A stretch of DNA of 64,000 bases, from assembly GCA_963930775.1 (NCBI GenBank), contig OZ005706.1, positions 3,586,545 through 3,650,544 of the forward strand, given 5' to 3'. How positions within the stretch are numbered: the stretch's first letter is position 1; each line of letters starts with the position of its first letter. The notes under the pieces are model-generated. The model saw only the letters and a list, made by a program, of their open reading frames with translations, had not been told where the DNA came from and ran no database searches. Shown here in pieces: positions 12,701 through 23,000 of the stretch. The translations under genes were made by a program, and so were the position numbers. Source of the DNA: Cliona cf. orientalis (Eukaryota; Porifera; Demospongiae; Clionaida; Clionaidae).

Positions 12701-13430
12701 AGGCTGGGTGCAAGGACTACGTTATAATAGTCTAATTTTAGTAATAGTAGCTAGCTAGCTGTACAAATTCTATAGCTACATGCATGTAGTAGCCAGAGTA
12801 GCCTCAGTGGCAAAACTCCCGACTTACTGGGGATGAATCATGCATGGTACACAACTGTTATTTGTACTCATTCCTTGGTCTTTATAGTGACAGTAGACAA
12901 TCAACAGATAGCTGCTTGTACTGATGTACTGGATCAAAGATAGTAGAGGGGGCATCCCAATCCTCCCCCTCTACTATTAAAGTCTGTATTATGAGCGAAG
13001 GCTCGCCCCCTCGATGATTTACATCACCCTAGTAATAATATAATATTTTGATGTAGAGTGTGATGACCTTTAGCATAAAATTGCGCTAAGATTTAAAATA
13101 GTAATTATTTTTTTAGCTTGCATTCTATTTGCATAAACACGGTGATTTGCCATGTTTCAGAAGGACAATAAAGTCATAACTGGAGCTAAAACTAAGCAGT
13201 GAGTATTGGAGTCTATATTGGCAAGTCAATTATTATGGTCTACTTGCAGAGTTTTAGATGATGAAGTGAACAAGCAGGTCTCAAAAACAGGTGAATAATG
13301 ACCTTGTGTATGTAGGTTATCAGCTAAAATTTATAACCACCTACGTATTTCTGCAGCTACATCACAGTCTGCTCTTACGATAGTGAGCACTGATGAGTTT
13401 GAGGACTCTGATCTATCTGACTGGACTTAA
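799..13430 (+). CDS. DZIP1: DZIP1/Iguana-family protein, 3' part of gene (20 exons)
   Basis: Exons seen: 799-870, 1713-1790, 1880-1898, 1955-2007, 2075-2173, 2247-2342, 2396-2497, 4318-4395, 5163-5190, 5676-5771, 8782-8876, 8943-9020, 9104-9254, 9328-9399, 9489-9582, 9957-10121, 10246-10315, 13161-13198, 13250-13290, 13357-13430. Phases agree at every junction and the sum is 1599 nt (532 residues plus stop). The protein begins with a coiled coil (ELEEWKRSEQDKLK, then Q/E/K-rich helices), followed by a conserved block around GVTSDILEEKMKILDQE and HRERLSKRVEDMAAE. An acidic serine-rich tail follows, ending DEFEDSDLSDWT. DZIP1 proteins have the same order: coiled coil, IRxxLxxxLxxxGI...GIxSDxL block, and a C-terminus with an acidic WSD-like end. 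Family knowledge: DZIP1 acts at the basal body in ciliogenesis and Hedgehog signalling. The N-terminal conserved and C2H2 regions would lie upstream of the window. Most introns use GT-AG; the one after 8876 appears to be GC-AG. DZIP1 and DZIP1L cannot be told apart here. Confidence 0.75.
1242..1262 (+). repeat. poly(G) tract of about 20 bases
   Basis: An almost pure G run inside the second DZIP1-family intron. Similar G or C tracts occur at about 6290-6311, 11656-11667, 15593-15606, 17775-17805, 29571-29587, 49140-49152, 49393-49411 and 53807-53820, several of them inside or beside MITE-like elements. Open frames reading proline or glycine runs across them are artefacts. Confidence 0.8.
2878..4253. 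repeat. MITE family B copy 1 (GGGGCGAGCC termini), about 1.4 kb
   Basis: The left terminus is GGGGCGAGCCTGAGCGAGCC and the right terminus contains AAAGGCTCACCCCGCACAGA, giving inverted ends. The same ends occur at 12456-13009 and 54752-55289, with shared interior text such as AGAGACAGGAAGC and the CTGGCAAGGCTCAG segment. This copy has been invaded by the family C element at 3182-3445. It lies in the intron between exons ending 2497 and starting 4318. No ORF of note. Confidence 0.65.
3182..3445. repeat. MITE family C copy 1 nested in family B
   Basis: Inverted ends: GTAGCCTCATACCGAGGCCC at the left, and GGGTCCC/GGTACGAGGCTAC-type sequence at the right, each followed inward by CTTCAAGAGGAGGAGAAAGG or its complement. 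A second, one-ended copy starts at 20891, and a related but distinct element lies at 47290-47681. Confidence 0.7.
6537..7556 (-). mobile_element. Degenerate MULE-type DNA transposon
   Basis: The two ends are inverted and built of short degenerate repeats of the type TTAGACATTNTGGGA: left about 6540-6580 (complement), right about 7481-7556. Between them, on the minus strand, are broken pieces of a Mutator-like transposase C-terminus. The element sits inside the large DZIP1-family intron 5772-8781. Repetitive subterminal inverted ends are known for MULEs; the second such element here is at 50254-51085. Confidence 0.6.
6852..7145 (-). pseudogene. MULE transposase C-terminal fragment
   Basis: Reading the minus strand, 6986-6852 gives EIDDYITYFESTWLDG followed by FPPQTWNYYAFDGPRT and a GWHN motif, then a stop. 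This is the typical end of MULE transposases (YF..TWL...FP...WN.Y....RT...EGWHN). Just upstream, in another frame, is SAALAFVPLAFVR, matching the usual LAALAFVP stretch. At least one frameshift and several stops separate the pieces, so it is a dead copy. There is no sign that it is spliced into the host gene. Confidence 0.65.
7752..8296. repeat. MITE family A copy 2 (about 545 bp)
   Basis: The ends TCCTGGGCAAGCACCCATG and, from the right reverse complemented, CCCGGGTAAGCACCCATGGG match the termini of the copies at 581-731 and 40553-40710. The interior is longer than in the other copies and includes a run of C bases near 7872-7886. Confidence 0.6.
11827..11988. repeat. MITE family D fragment (ATACCGTATTTATT end)
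   Basis: The left end ATACCGTATTTATTTGAATA leads into a segment (CTTGCTGGAGTGCAGCTACT, then GTGCCATTAACAAGATGGAC) that is nearly repeated at 22605-22965. The right part is missing; the copy is broken by the insertion of the element at 11985-12410. Confidence 0.6.
11985..12410. repeat. MITE, 426 bp, long TIR (ATATGTGAGCGAATTTGAG)
   Basis: The ends are inverted copies over about 38 bp: ATATGTGAGCGAATTTGAGA at the left and its complement at 12373-12410. The TIR continues with AAAAGGGGTAACTTCGCGC. The GC-rich interior gives spurious long frames on both strands. It is inserted in the family D copy in the DZIP1-family intron 10316-13160. Confidence 0.8.
12456..13009. repeat. MITE family B copy 2
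   Basis: Begins GGGGCGAGCCTGAGCGAGCC and ends GCGAAGGCTCGCCCC, the same inverted termini as 2878-4253 and 54752-55289. Its right part (GTAGAGGGGGCATCCCAATC and the GAAGGCTCGCCCC end) recurs in inverted orientation at about 15063-15160, a fourth, truncated copy in the first MAN1B1 intron. Confidence 0.65.
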
Positions 13431-14018
13431 TTCAGCATATTATATTTGCATAATATTATAGACTTTCGTTATCCTGTAATGGTTATTAAGTTCGTGATCA
13501 TTATGGGTATTATGGTTAGCAATAATATTGTATGATTATTGATTAGCATAATAATAATTATTATGCTGGTAGCTGCAAAGTGCCACATCAAGTTAATCTC
13601 ACGCAGGTGTAAGAGTCGGGCTCAAGGGCGTAGATATGACTTTCAAAGTGGGGGGGGGGTTGAGACAACTGAGTGTGAAGCATGCAAAAAATTTTGATCC
13701 TACTGTGTCTAGATTCTTAAACATGCAATTTATTATATTATTATCAGTTTTACTGCACATTTTTGGCTATCCAACTATCATTAGAGTGAAGACAACTCAA
13801 ATTTTAACAATCCCATATATTATATTAAAATTATATAGATTATTTCTCAAAAAGTGGGGGGGGGCGCCCCCGGGTACACCCTTGGTGTTCTAGCTCCACC
13901 CCTCCAAAGTGGGCGTGGCTTGTGATAGAATGAAGCACATGGGACACTCTCGTTTGGAGAAGAAACCTTCACGAATAGTAAGTTTCTCTAGCTGCTGGAT
14001 AATGTGATCGGTGTCCAT

Positions 14019-17000
14019 ATGAGCTACAAACACTCTCATGCACAGTCTGCTACTAGAAAAATAAAGAAAAAGAAGAAATCAGCAAGCACTTTTGCCAATC
14101 CCACAGTCGGTGTTTTTCTAGTTATATGCATATTGGTGATAGGTGTCACAGCTGTATGGTGGACATTCTTCTTTGAAGACAGTAATTCTCAATTTCCTAG
14201 AGCAGCTGGCCAACGTAATGACTTGAGCTCTGTTGGTGGGATGCTGCTGGGGTCACCTTTTCAAATATCTCACACTGATCGGCAGAAACATGTTGTGAAT
14301 TCATTCAAACATGCTTGGAAAGCATACAAAATGTATGCGTGGGGAAAAGATGAACTTAAGCCTATTTCCAGAGACAGCAATGAGTGGTTTAATTTGGGAT
14401 TGACCCTAGTCGATTCACTGGATACAATGTGGTTAATGGGTCTGACCAAGGAATTTGAAGAAGCAAGAGAGTGGGTAGAAACAAGAATGGTCATAGCACA
14501 AGATAAAGATGTGAATTTGTTTGAGACAACCATCCGTGTTCTTGGTGGTCTACTCGCCACATACCATCTCACACAAGACAAAATATTTCTCAAGAAAGCT
14601 GTAAGACCTTGTGCAAATTAGTTACCCCCACACTCAATGTCATACACAAGGGTTACGTACTGTAAGTAATTGATCGTGTTGTCATGAGCACAAAGGTCAC
14701 CATACCTCGAGATGTAATTAGGCGATTAGTAAGCACAACAAATAGATCAAATTTTGCAAAAAAACTGGCTTCAGTATGCTTCAAATCGAGGGACACAGTC
14801 CATAAGCGTCACAAGTAGTGCCTTTTTGTTGGCCACCGTAGCCACATCTATCGACAGTGCCTACTCAGTGCATAATGCATACACATTATGCTTTCTGCTC
14901 AAGCGCACAACTAAGTGACCAAATAATGGATTGGTAAATATCGTCGAATATTCTAAAAATTAATATTAATGCTCGTGACGTATAGTGCTACACTATTTTG
15001 GCTGCTAGCTATCTGGATCAAATCTGAACCCCTACTCAGAATGTAAGATATCATAACTAGGATGATGTAATCATCAAGGGGGTGAGCCTTCGCTCACAGC
15101 ATGGATAGAGGGGGAGGATTGGGGTGCCCCCTCTACTATCTTCGATCCATAGTACATAATATTATATAAGTAGGTAGTTACATACCTATTACCGCAAGTA
15201 GTATACAGAGTAACTCTAATTTATGGTATACTGAATAGCCGGAAAATTTGGCGGATTGTCCTCAACCAGTGAGAACAAAAATATTTTAATTTGGCGGATG
15301 GCTGAGTTCGATCTAACCATGCCCCGAATCTGCCATATGCGCATGCACGCTTGAGATAATTGAGGTGAGTGGCAGCTAGACCAATCCAGTTTGATTGAGC
15401 AAATTTATGGAGCTGTGTACATAATTTTGCCCTCCTTATATACTCTTGGTATTTGGACTACAACCATTGGTGAGGGATTATCCTGTACTAAAAAACAAGG
15501 GCAGAGAAGGGGCAGCAAAAATGGGGAGGGGGGGGACTGAACTCTTTGATGGTGTAGTACTGTGACCTATTGGCTTTAGCTCATGGCCACCTGGGGGGGG
15601 GGGGGGTGCGTACAATTTTACACTAATAAAAAACATTGCCTCTATACTATAGGGGCCATTCAGTGTACCCCTACACTGTTTGTTCCCAATAGTTACTATA
15701 GGGAACGAACAGTGTACCCCCACTGAAGGTGTCCTATATTACTATAGGGGACAAACAGTGTAGGGGTACACTATTTGTCCCCTATAGTATAGGATAAATG
15801 TAGAGCAGTGCAATAATATACTGCTTATTATAGTTAGAAAGTTACAGATCAATAGTGGCTACACGTGCTATTTCCTTAACTGTGGGAAAGGTATCAATGT
15901 GTCTCTTCTTAATGCAGTCCACAAAGAACGATCTCATACACTGCTGTTTGAACTTTACTCTTGCCTGATCTTTTGCAGTGGCCAGGCTCATGGCGTACGC
16001 GATCGCAAAGAGGCCGCAGTCCACAGTGCCCTGTTGCTGCTGCACTCGTACCACCATCACTTTTGGAGTCTTCATCAGATGCCCATATATAACTCTCAGC
16101 TGCTGCTTCACTTGGTCGCTAATGGCTTCCAGATCAGATTTTCTCGTGACACACATACATGCATACCAGCCAAGAAAAGTCACCCCTCAGCTAAAGAGCA
16201 CCCATCAGTTGTTTCAGAGGGTCTAGCTAACAAAGTCCAAAAGGGTCGCTTAATAAGTCTATACTGAATCCAAGTGACTACCCTATGCTTAATTCAGCAG
16301 CTTAGGCACTAGCTATACCCAGACAAATGGCATCTGATCCTAGATCTTTCCCATCTGGCCGACTTAAATGTTAACGATGGAATATTGAAATCGCTCTGCC
16401 CACTCAGCTATATGAAAGTCCAAGACGTGGTCAGGCAAATCTTGAAATTAGGCCGCAGCTGCTTTTTGATTAAATTAGATATTGATACCGCATTTCGCAA
16501 TGTGTCAGTCCATCCCCAAGATCGCCCCCTCCTGGAATCAGCAGCTTTCATAGACGCTGTACTACCCTTCGGCCTGAGAGCAGCCCCCAAAATTTTTAAT
16601 GTAGTCCCTGCTGCCCTCCGCTGGATCACTGCGCAAAGGGATGTAACTTACCTTGACCATTTCTTGGATGATTTCATTACTGCTGCAGCCACAGTGCACA
16701 AATGTTTGGGTAACCTCACATTGCTGCCTGCCACATCAGCCTTAATTTGCCTCTCTCTCTCCCCAAACGAGAGGGACCCTTGACAATTTTAGTGTTTTTG
16801 GGCATCAAATTTGACACAATCACACTCAAGCTATGCCTGCCAGCACAAGAACTAGAACGACTAAAGTCCACAATTCAAAAATGGCATGACAAATTCTTTT
16901 CATAACCACAAACCTTTCTGTAAAAGAAAGGAACTATCAGTCTCCTACTGGATACCACAATTGTAGTCCACCCAGGACGTACCTTCCTCAGCAGCCTATG

Positions 17001-20000
17001 ATCCTACAGTGCACCTGAGCTTTGCAGACATTGCAGTTGACGAACCTTCCAGGCTTTCTATCATTCAAATGACCATTAAACAATCAAAGATGGACCCATT
17101 CCGTCAGGGTGTGAACATATACCTAGGTTCTACAGGTACCACTCTTTGTCCAGTAATAGCTCTCTTAAATATTCTTGCAAATAAGGGGAAATCATCCAGG
17201 TACCCTATTTCACTACCGTGATCATTCTCCCCTGAACAAGTTTACTAGCTGCATTGTCTAGGCATTTTGTGCACTTAGTATACATGCAGAGGAGGTAGGA
17301 CAGGCTTGACCTTTGGCTAATAGTTCACTCTAGTAGAGGCTTTCGTGAAGATTTTTAGAAGATATTGTTGCGATTTTTGAGCTCAGCACTATTGATTTAG
17401 TGGGGGAACCCCTCTTAGTTAGCACTGTAGAGCAATTTTTACGCCTTTGGAATGTTAATCAAAGCGGCTAATTGACATTCCTGAGACCTAGAAATTGCTC
17501 TGCAGTGCTAACTAAAAGGGGCTCCCCCACTAAATCAATAGCGCTGAGTTCGAAAATCGCAACAATATCCTCTAAAAATCTTCATGAAAGCCTCTACTAG
17601 TGATTTAATTAGTGAACTATTAGCCAAAGGTCAAGCCTGTCCTACCTCCTCATGTACATAAATTATTTATCCATCATTTGCGGGTTACATCCATAATAGC
17701 CCATTATAATTTATCCTTGGTGGGTGGGACTTTGTCCACTGGGCCGTGTCGGCAGGACTTGCCTCCCTCTTTACCCCCTCCCCCCACCCCCCCCCCCCCC
17801 CCCCAAAGCATAATTAAAATCCTGGCATGCATTCTACGCACCCTATGAACATGTCAGTCAGTAATGAGCATTTACCACTTTCTAGACCACAGCTTGATCC
17901 TGTGCATGTGCTAAGGCCCTGCTGACAGGTTGCTTGTCCTGCCCTGGCACGGTCGGGCTCACCCTCCAAGAAAAGTAGAGGTATAAGGGTTGCTCACTCC
18001 ATGCATGGTAGATGTAATATTAAGCGCATGCCTGCGGCACGACCCTTTGTGGCATCTCAGCATAATTAGTGGTTAATTCTGGAATTGACACCTTCAAAAT
18101 TGATATCAAATTTGACAGATTAAATTAGCAGAAATCACACCCAGTTGCTAGCTTACTCACAGCAGAGTCCCAGAAAATAGAATACCGTAAATCGCAAATA
18201 TTTCGTGTCTAAAATATTTCATGTGATAATTTTTCGCGTTAAATAATTTTCGGACAAACGACCCTGTACCGCATTGTCATTAATATTGCGCATATATTTC
18301 GTGCGTTTAATTTTCGCACAAGCCATGCTGTCCAAAAATATTTTAATATCGAAATATTAGCAATTTACGGTACTACTTTCCTACAGCCTCCTATAATACT
18401 ATAGGGGATAAATAGTGTAGGGGTACACTATTTGTCCCCTATAGTAACACAGGACACCTTCAGTTGGGGTACACTGTTCGTTCCCTATAGTAACTATTGA
18501 GAACAAACAGTGTACGGGTACACTGAATGGCCCCTATAGTATAGAGGCAATGTTTTTCATCAGTGTAATTTTATCTTAACCCGCCCCTGAAGAAGAAACT
18601 GAAAACGAGCCTTGAAGGATCGGTACATGGTAAAAGTGATTCAAGCAAGTGATACCGGGTACCAAGTTAGTGCAAAGACCACACGCACCAATTTGCTTCG
18701 TAATGCGCAATCACCTTTGCGTGTGTAGCTAGCTGGCTGGCTGATCCGCCAAACCACCAAAATTTTTGGCTATACGGTATACCGTATTCACTCTTTATTC
18801 AAACATTCTAATAGCCTGAATGGCAGGTTTAAGTAATTTATTTCCTTCCTAATTCCTCAAACATCTTGAATTTCAAGTTTTCTCACCCGCTCTAATCAAC
18901 TAAACGGCCACGCAGTATGCTCGACACAACTCTTCCACGTTCATTGAAGAGTGTAAGAGTGTGCATGGCTACCATATCTTGGACAGCATCTAAGAGCGGA
19001 AGGTGACACGGCCGGACTTACCCAGACGGCGATCATTTCGTGATCGCTCAGCGATATCGGAGCTCTAGAGCTGACGACGATAAACCTATAGTTGGACATC
19101 GACTGCTGTTTCTTTGTCACTAGTGATTTTTTTCACCAGATCTATTCTATTTACACCTGAACAAGCCATTGGCCGAATTTATTTACTTTCTACTTAACGC
19201 CGAATGACGATATTGATAATTGTTTTTGGCTATTCGGATAATTAGAGCGAGTACAGTACTGGGAACTCAAAATGGCTAACTCTTTGCTATAAATGGTAGA
19301 AACGAAGACCAAGCTATAACTCGTGAGAGAAATTTAGCAAGTCCCTAAATTGAAAACCTTTGGACTTTGGTGCGAAATTGGCTGGTATGTTCATTTTGTT
19401 GCACACACATCTTACGCAGGCAGAAGTGATAAACAGACAGACAAATTGACTACTGTATTAAACCCTCGAGCACATGCACACCGAGCAGTGATGTCACTGT
19501 AGCGCTGTAGAGCGGCACTGTGCCGCTCTATCCTGCTGAGAAATGAGCAGGGCTACGTGTATGTTACAATGGGAAGCTGTCCTGGGCATGCCTATAGCTA
19601 CTGTAGAACTGCTATACGTGATACGATTATCTACCAGCCAGCCAGTTGTTACATTACAAGTACACACCACAGGAGCCTTTGCATACAACCATAAGTATGT
19701 AGCACTGTAACACTGCTATGGTCACTGCTCTATGTATAGTATACCTAGCCTTGTCCCCAGGCCACTCCAATGTAACCTACATGCTGTGATAGCTGTTTTT
19801 ATGGTACATGTTAGATGTTGCTGCCACACTTCGAATTCCACCGGTCTACAAAAGATTTCTAGCTACAACTCTGCCGAGTGTTAGTGAGTACTAGTAGTAG
19901 TACTGATGTAGTAGTAGTACTGATGTAGCAGGAGTACTGATAGAACTTAGTTCCAGAGCACATCCCACTACGATTATACCCAAAGATCAGCCAATTGGCA

Positions 20001-23000
20001 GAATCAAAGTTGTCTCTCTTGTCTGTGTACGTGTTTCTTTATCATATCCACAAAATATTCTGTCTTCCAACTTCCAACTTTCTCCCCAAGTATAGTCTTT
20101 ATCTCACTCCTGCTATCAATTTTATTAATGGTTATACATGTGTACACTGTATCCACCACATTTCCACTATACAGGAAGAGTTGGGGGATCGTCTTCTTCC
20201 TTGCTTTAGCAGTGATTCTCAGATCCCTTTTTCCGATGTCAACTTGTACACAGGTCATGCTCATGCTCCAGAATGGGGACCGGATAGCTCCGTCTCTGAA
20301 GTTAGCACAATCCAACTAGAGTTTCGGGATCTCACTATGATAACAGGGAACATGAAATATCAGGTACATGTATAATATAACAGTAATAATAATTATAACC
20401 ACTTCCCTTGATATTGAATATTAGGCAGCCGTGGACAAAGTTATGAAGAAGCTCCAATCTCTCCCTAAGAAGGATGGCCTTGTGCCTCTCTTCATCAATG
20501 CTCAAACAGGAGAGTTCCGTCCAGGCACTCTCACTATGGGTGCCAGAGCAGATACCTACTATGAATACCTACTTAAGCAGTGGATTCAGTCTGGAAAGAC
20601 AGAGAAAAGGTGTAGCAAAGCTACTTGCATAATATTATTATTATTAATATAGAAGCATCAAAATACAATGCTATTTTCAGGTTTAAGGACTGGTTTCTAG
20701 CATCTATGTCAGGAGTGCAACAGCACCTTCTTCGCTACTCTGAGCCATCTAAGATGACATTCATTGGTGAAGAAAAAGAAAATGGACAATTTTATGCTAA
20801 AATGGTGAATATCCCTCTCTGGGGTGCATGAGATGTACCTCTACTGTAGTAGTAAAATTACTAGTGTTTTAAATACAGCTGACACACTGTTAGCCTCGTA
20901 CCCAGGCCCTTCAAGAGGAGGAGGAGAAAGGGCCTGGTACACACTGTGTGCGCATGCGCCAGGGGACCCCAGAAAAATGTGGGATAATTGGATATTATCA
21001 TATTATACTCTCTGTTTATCATCCATAGAACTGCATATCATGCTAAATATGACCGGCATGCACGAGCTATCATATATACTGTATACAGAAAATTTTGCCA
21101 GGAGAAAATTTTCACCAATTTCATCACCTGCTCTCATTGGCAAAAACTAATTGTTTTGTCTTGCATTAAAAATTGCATAGAGAATATGGTGACCTTTACC
21201 GCACTGATGAAAAATTGGAATTTTTTCTACAATACAAAGGTAGCTGTGTTTGGTGAAACTTTTAGCCAGTGAAAATTTTCTTGTATAATATGGTAAATTG
21301 CTGACTGCATTATTATAACTAGGAGTGTCTGCTATAAATGATCCCTCTAGGACCATCTGGTTTGCTATCTACCTGGGACTCTGATGCTAGGGGTTCATAA
21401 TGGCCTCCCAAAGAGGTTCACCAGCATAGCAAAAAATCTTCTATACACTTGCTACCAAATGTACAAACAAATGCCTACAAATTTGAGCCCTGAGATCATA
21501 CACTTCAATCTAACAAAAGGAGCGACACAGGACATGTATGTCAAGGTATGTGTGTGGCACTGCATGATTGCATGATACAGTCTGTGTGTATGTGCATTCC
21601 TGCTGATCTGTCAGATTAAGATATGTTGGGCCAGGTAAGGTGACCATATGGGCTTGAATATTAGCCTCCTAGTAAATGCTGATCTTGTCGAGAAGCCGGA
21701 GGTAATACCGTATATACACCACACTAAACCAATGAATGACTGGTGTGGACTAAGTGCGCTAATTTAACATATACCGTATGGCAGGAAATTTTCGTATGGT
21801 GCTAATTTTTGTATATTTCGTATGCTCCATCCCTTATACAAAAATAAAAACAGCAAAAATTTGAGCGTACGAAATTTTTTTTTCCTTTCGTGCGTGACCT
21901 TTGACTTATACGCCTACCAGGGCCACACGTGGTCGTTAACGGCTGGTGCTAAATGCAAGGCTAGCTCACTGAACGATGTCTCTTTATCGGTTCTTTGCCA
22001 AGGCATCGAAATGGAGTGACCTTTCTGATCCCAGTGGACCGCTATCAGCATCGATTACGATCAAGCAGGGATCAAGGAAGCCAGTGATGCTAGCATTACC
22101 GTATACCGCACGTAAGTGTGAGCGCTATCAGCTGCACATGCGCAAAATCTACTGCAGCAAGCATACGGAATTTAAAAAATACGAAAATTTATTCTAAGGG
22201 TGTTTTGGTCAATCATACGAAAATTAGCACCAACGAAAATTTCTCACTATACGGTACTTGATTTACAAAGGGGCATAGTTAGTCGTCTACAAGGTTAAGT
22301 GAACACTAGCACCCTATGGATTGTAAGCCTACTTTTCGATATTTCCAAGTTGTGGATTAATTAGCTGAAATGTCCAGAGAATCTACCAACAGTGAGGTTT
22401 GTATGGTCATTCTCTGGTTATTGTTACTGGCAGATATGTTATAAATGGCGGTCTGAATAAGACTGATCTCGTTTTGATGCCGCGCGCGGATTTCCAGAGC
22501 CAGGAAGGATCTTTCCAAGAGGGGAAAGGGTGATAAGAGAGATCTATTGTAGAGTCCGTAATTAAAATTCGATTATAGACTGTACGTACTAGGCTCATGC
22601 TAACTATACAATACTACAATATTAATTTGCCGCAGCTACTGTATTAATTTCAGTCTTGCTGGAGTGCAGCTACTGATCGATGGCAGCTAGCTATTATTTA
22701 TTTTGAATAATATTTCTTGGTGCCATTAACGAGATAGACTAATTAATGATTATTTATAGCTGCTTTTCAAGTAGTCAAGACATGATGATCGAAAATTAAG
22801 CAGCAGAATCAAGGCAAGGACGTTTTCTGGCCTGCTTTTGCCTCAAACCCCTCGAGCAAACGATCATTCGTGGTCACACCCACTTCATTGTGTTTATGCA
22901 TGCGTGTGGCTACTATTTCTTTTGTAGAGCCGAGGTGCGGTTTCTATTCGAATAAATACGGTATGCTTCAGAGTGTCATCGGGGTATCCGCAGCCTCCAT

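Larger units (their letters stand above)
15614..18572. mobile_element. TIR DNA transposon, about 3 kb, with palindromic long TIRs
   Basis: Long inverted repeats of roughly 150-180 bp lie at about 15614-15795 and 18385-18572. Both contain ACATTGCCTCTATACTATAG, then CCATTCAGTGTACCC and a nearly perfect palindrome (TACTATAGGGGACAAACAGT joined to its complement). Inside lie a Ulp1-like protease fragment on the minus strand and DIRS pieces on the plus strand. Ulp1/C48 domains are carried by several eukaryotic DNA transposon superfamilies, so the Ulp1 fragment may be native and the DIRS parts later insertions. The superfamily is not identified. Confidence 0.65.
15224..18783. mobile_element. Outer inverted-repeat element split by later insertions
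   Basis: The left end GGTATACTGAATAGCCGGAA and the right end, reverse complemented GGTATACCGTATAGCC followed by TTGGCGGATC-like sequence, face each other. They flank the whole block of younger insertions in MAN1B1 intron 1. The shared TTTGGCGGAT motif supports a common element. It is read as a MITE opened by the transposon at 15614-18572. Confidence 0.45.
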
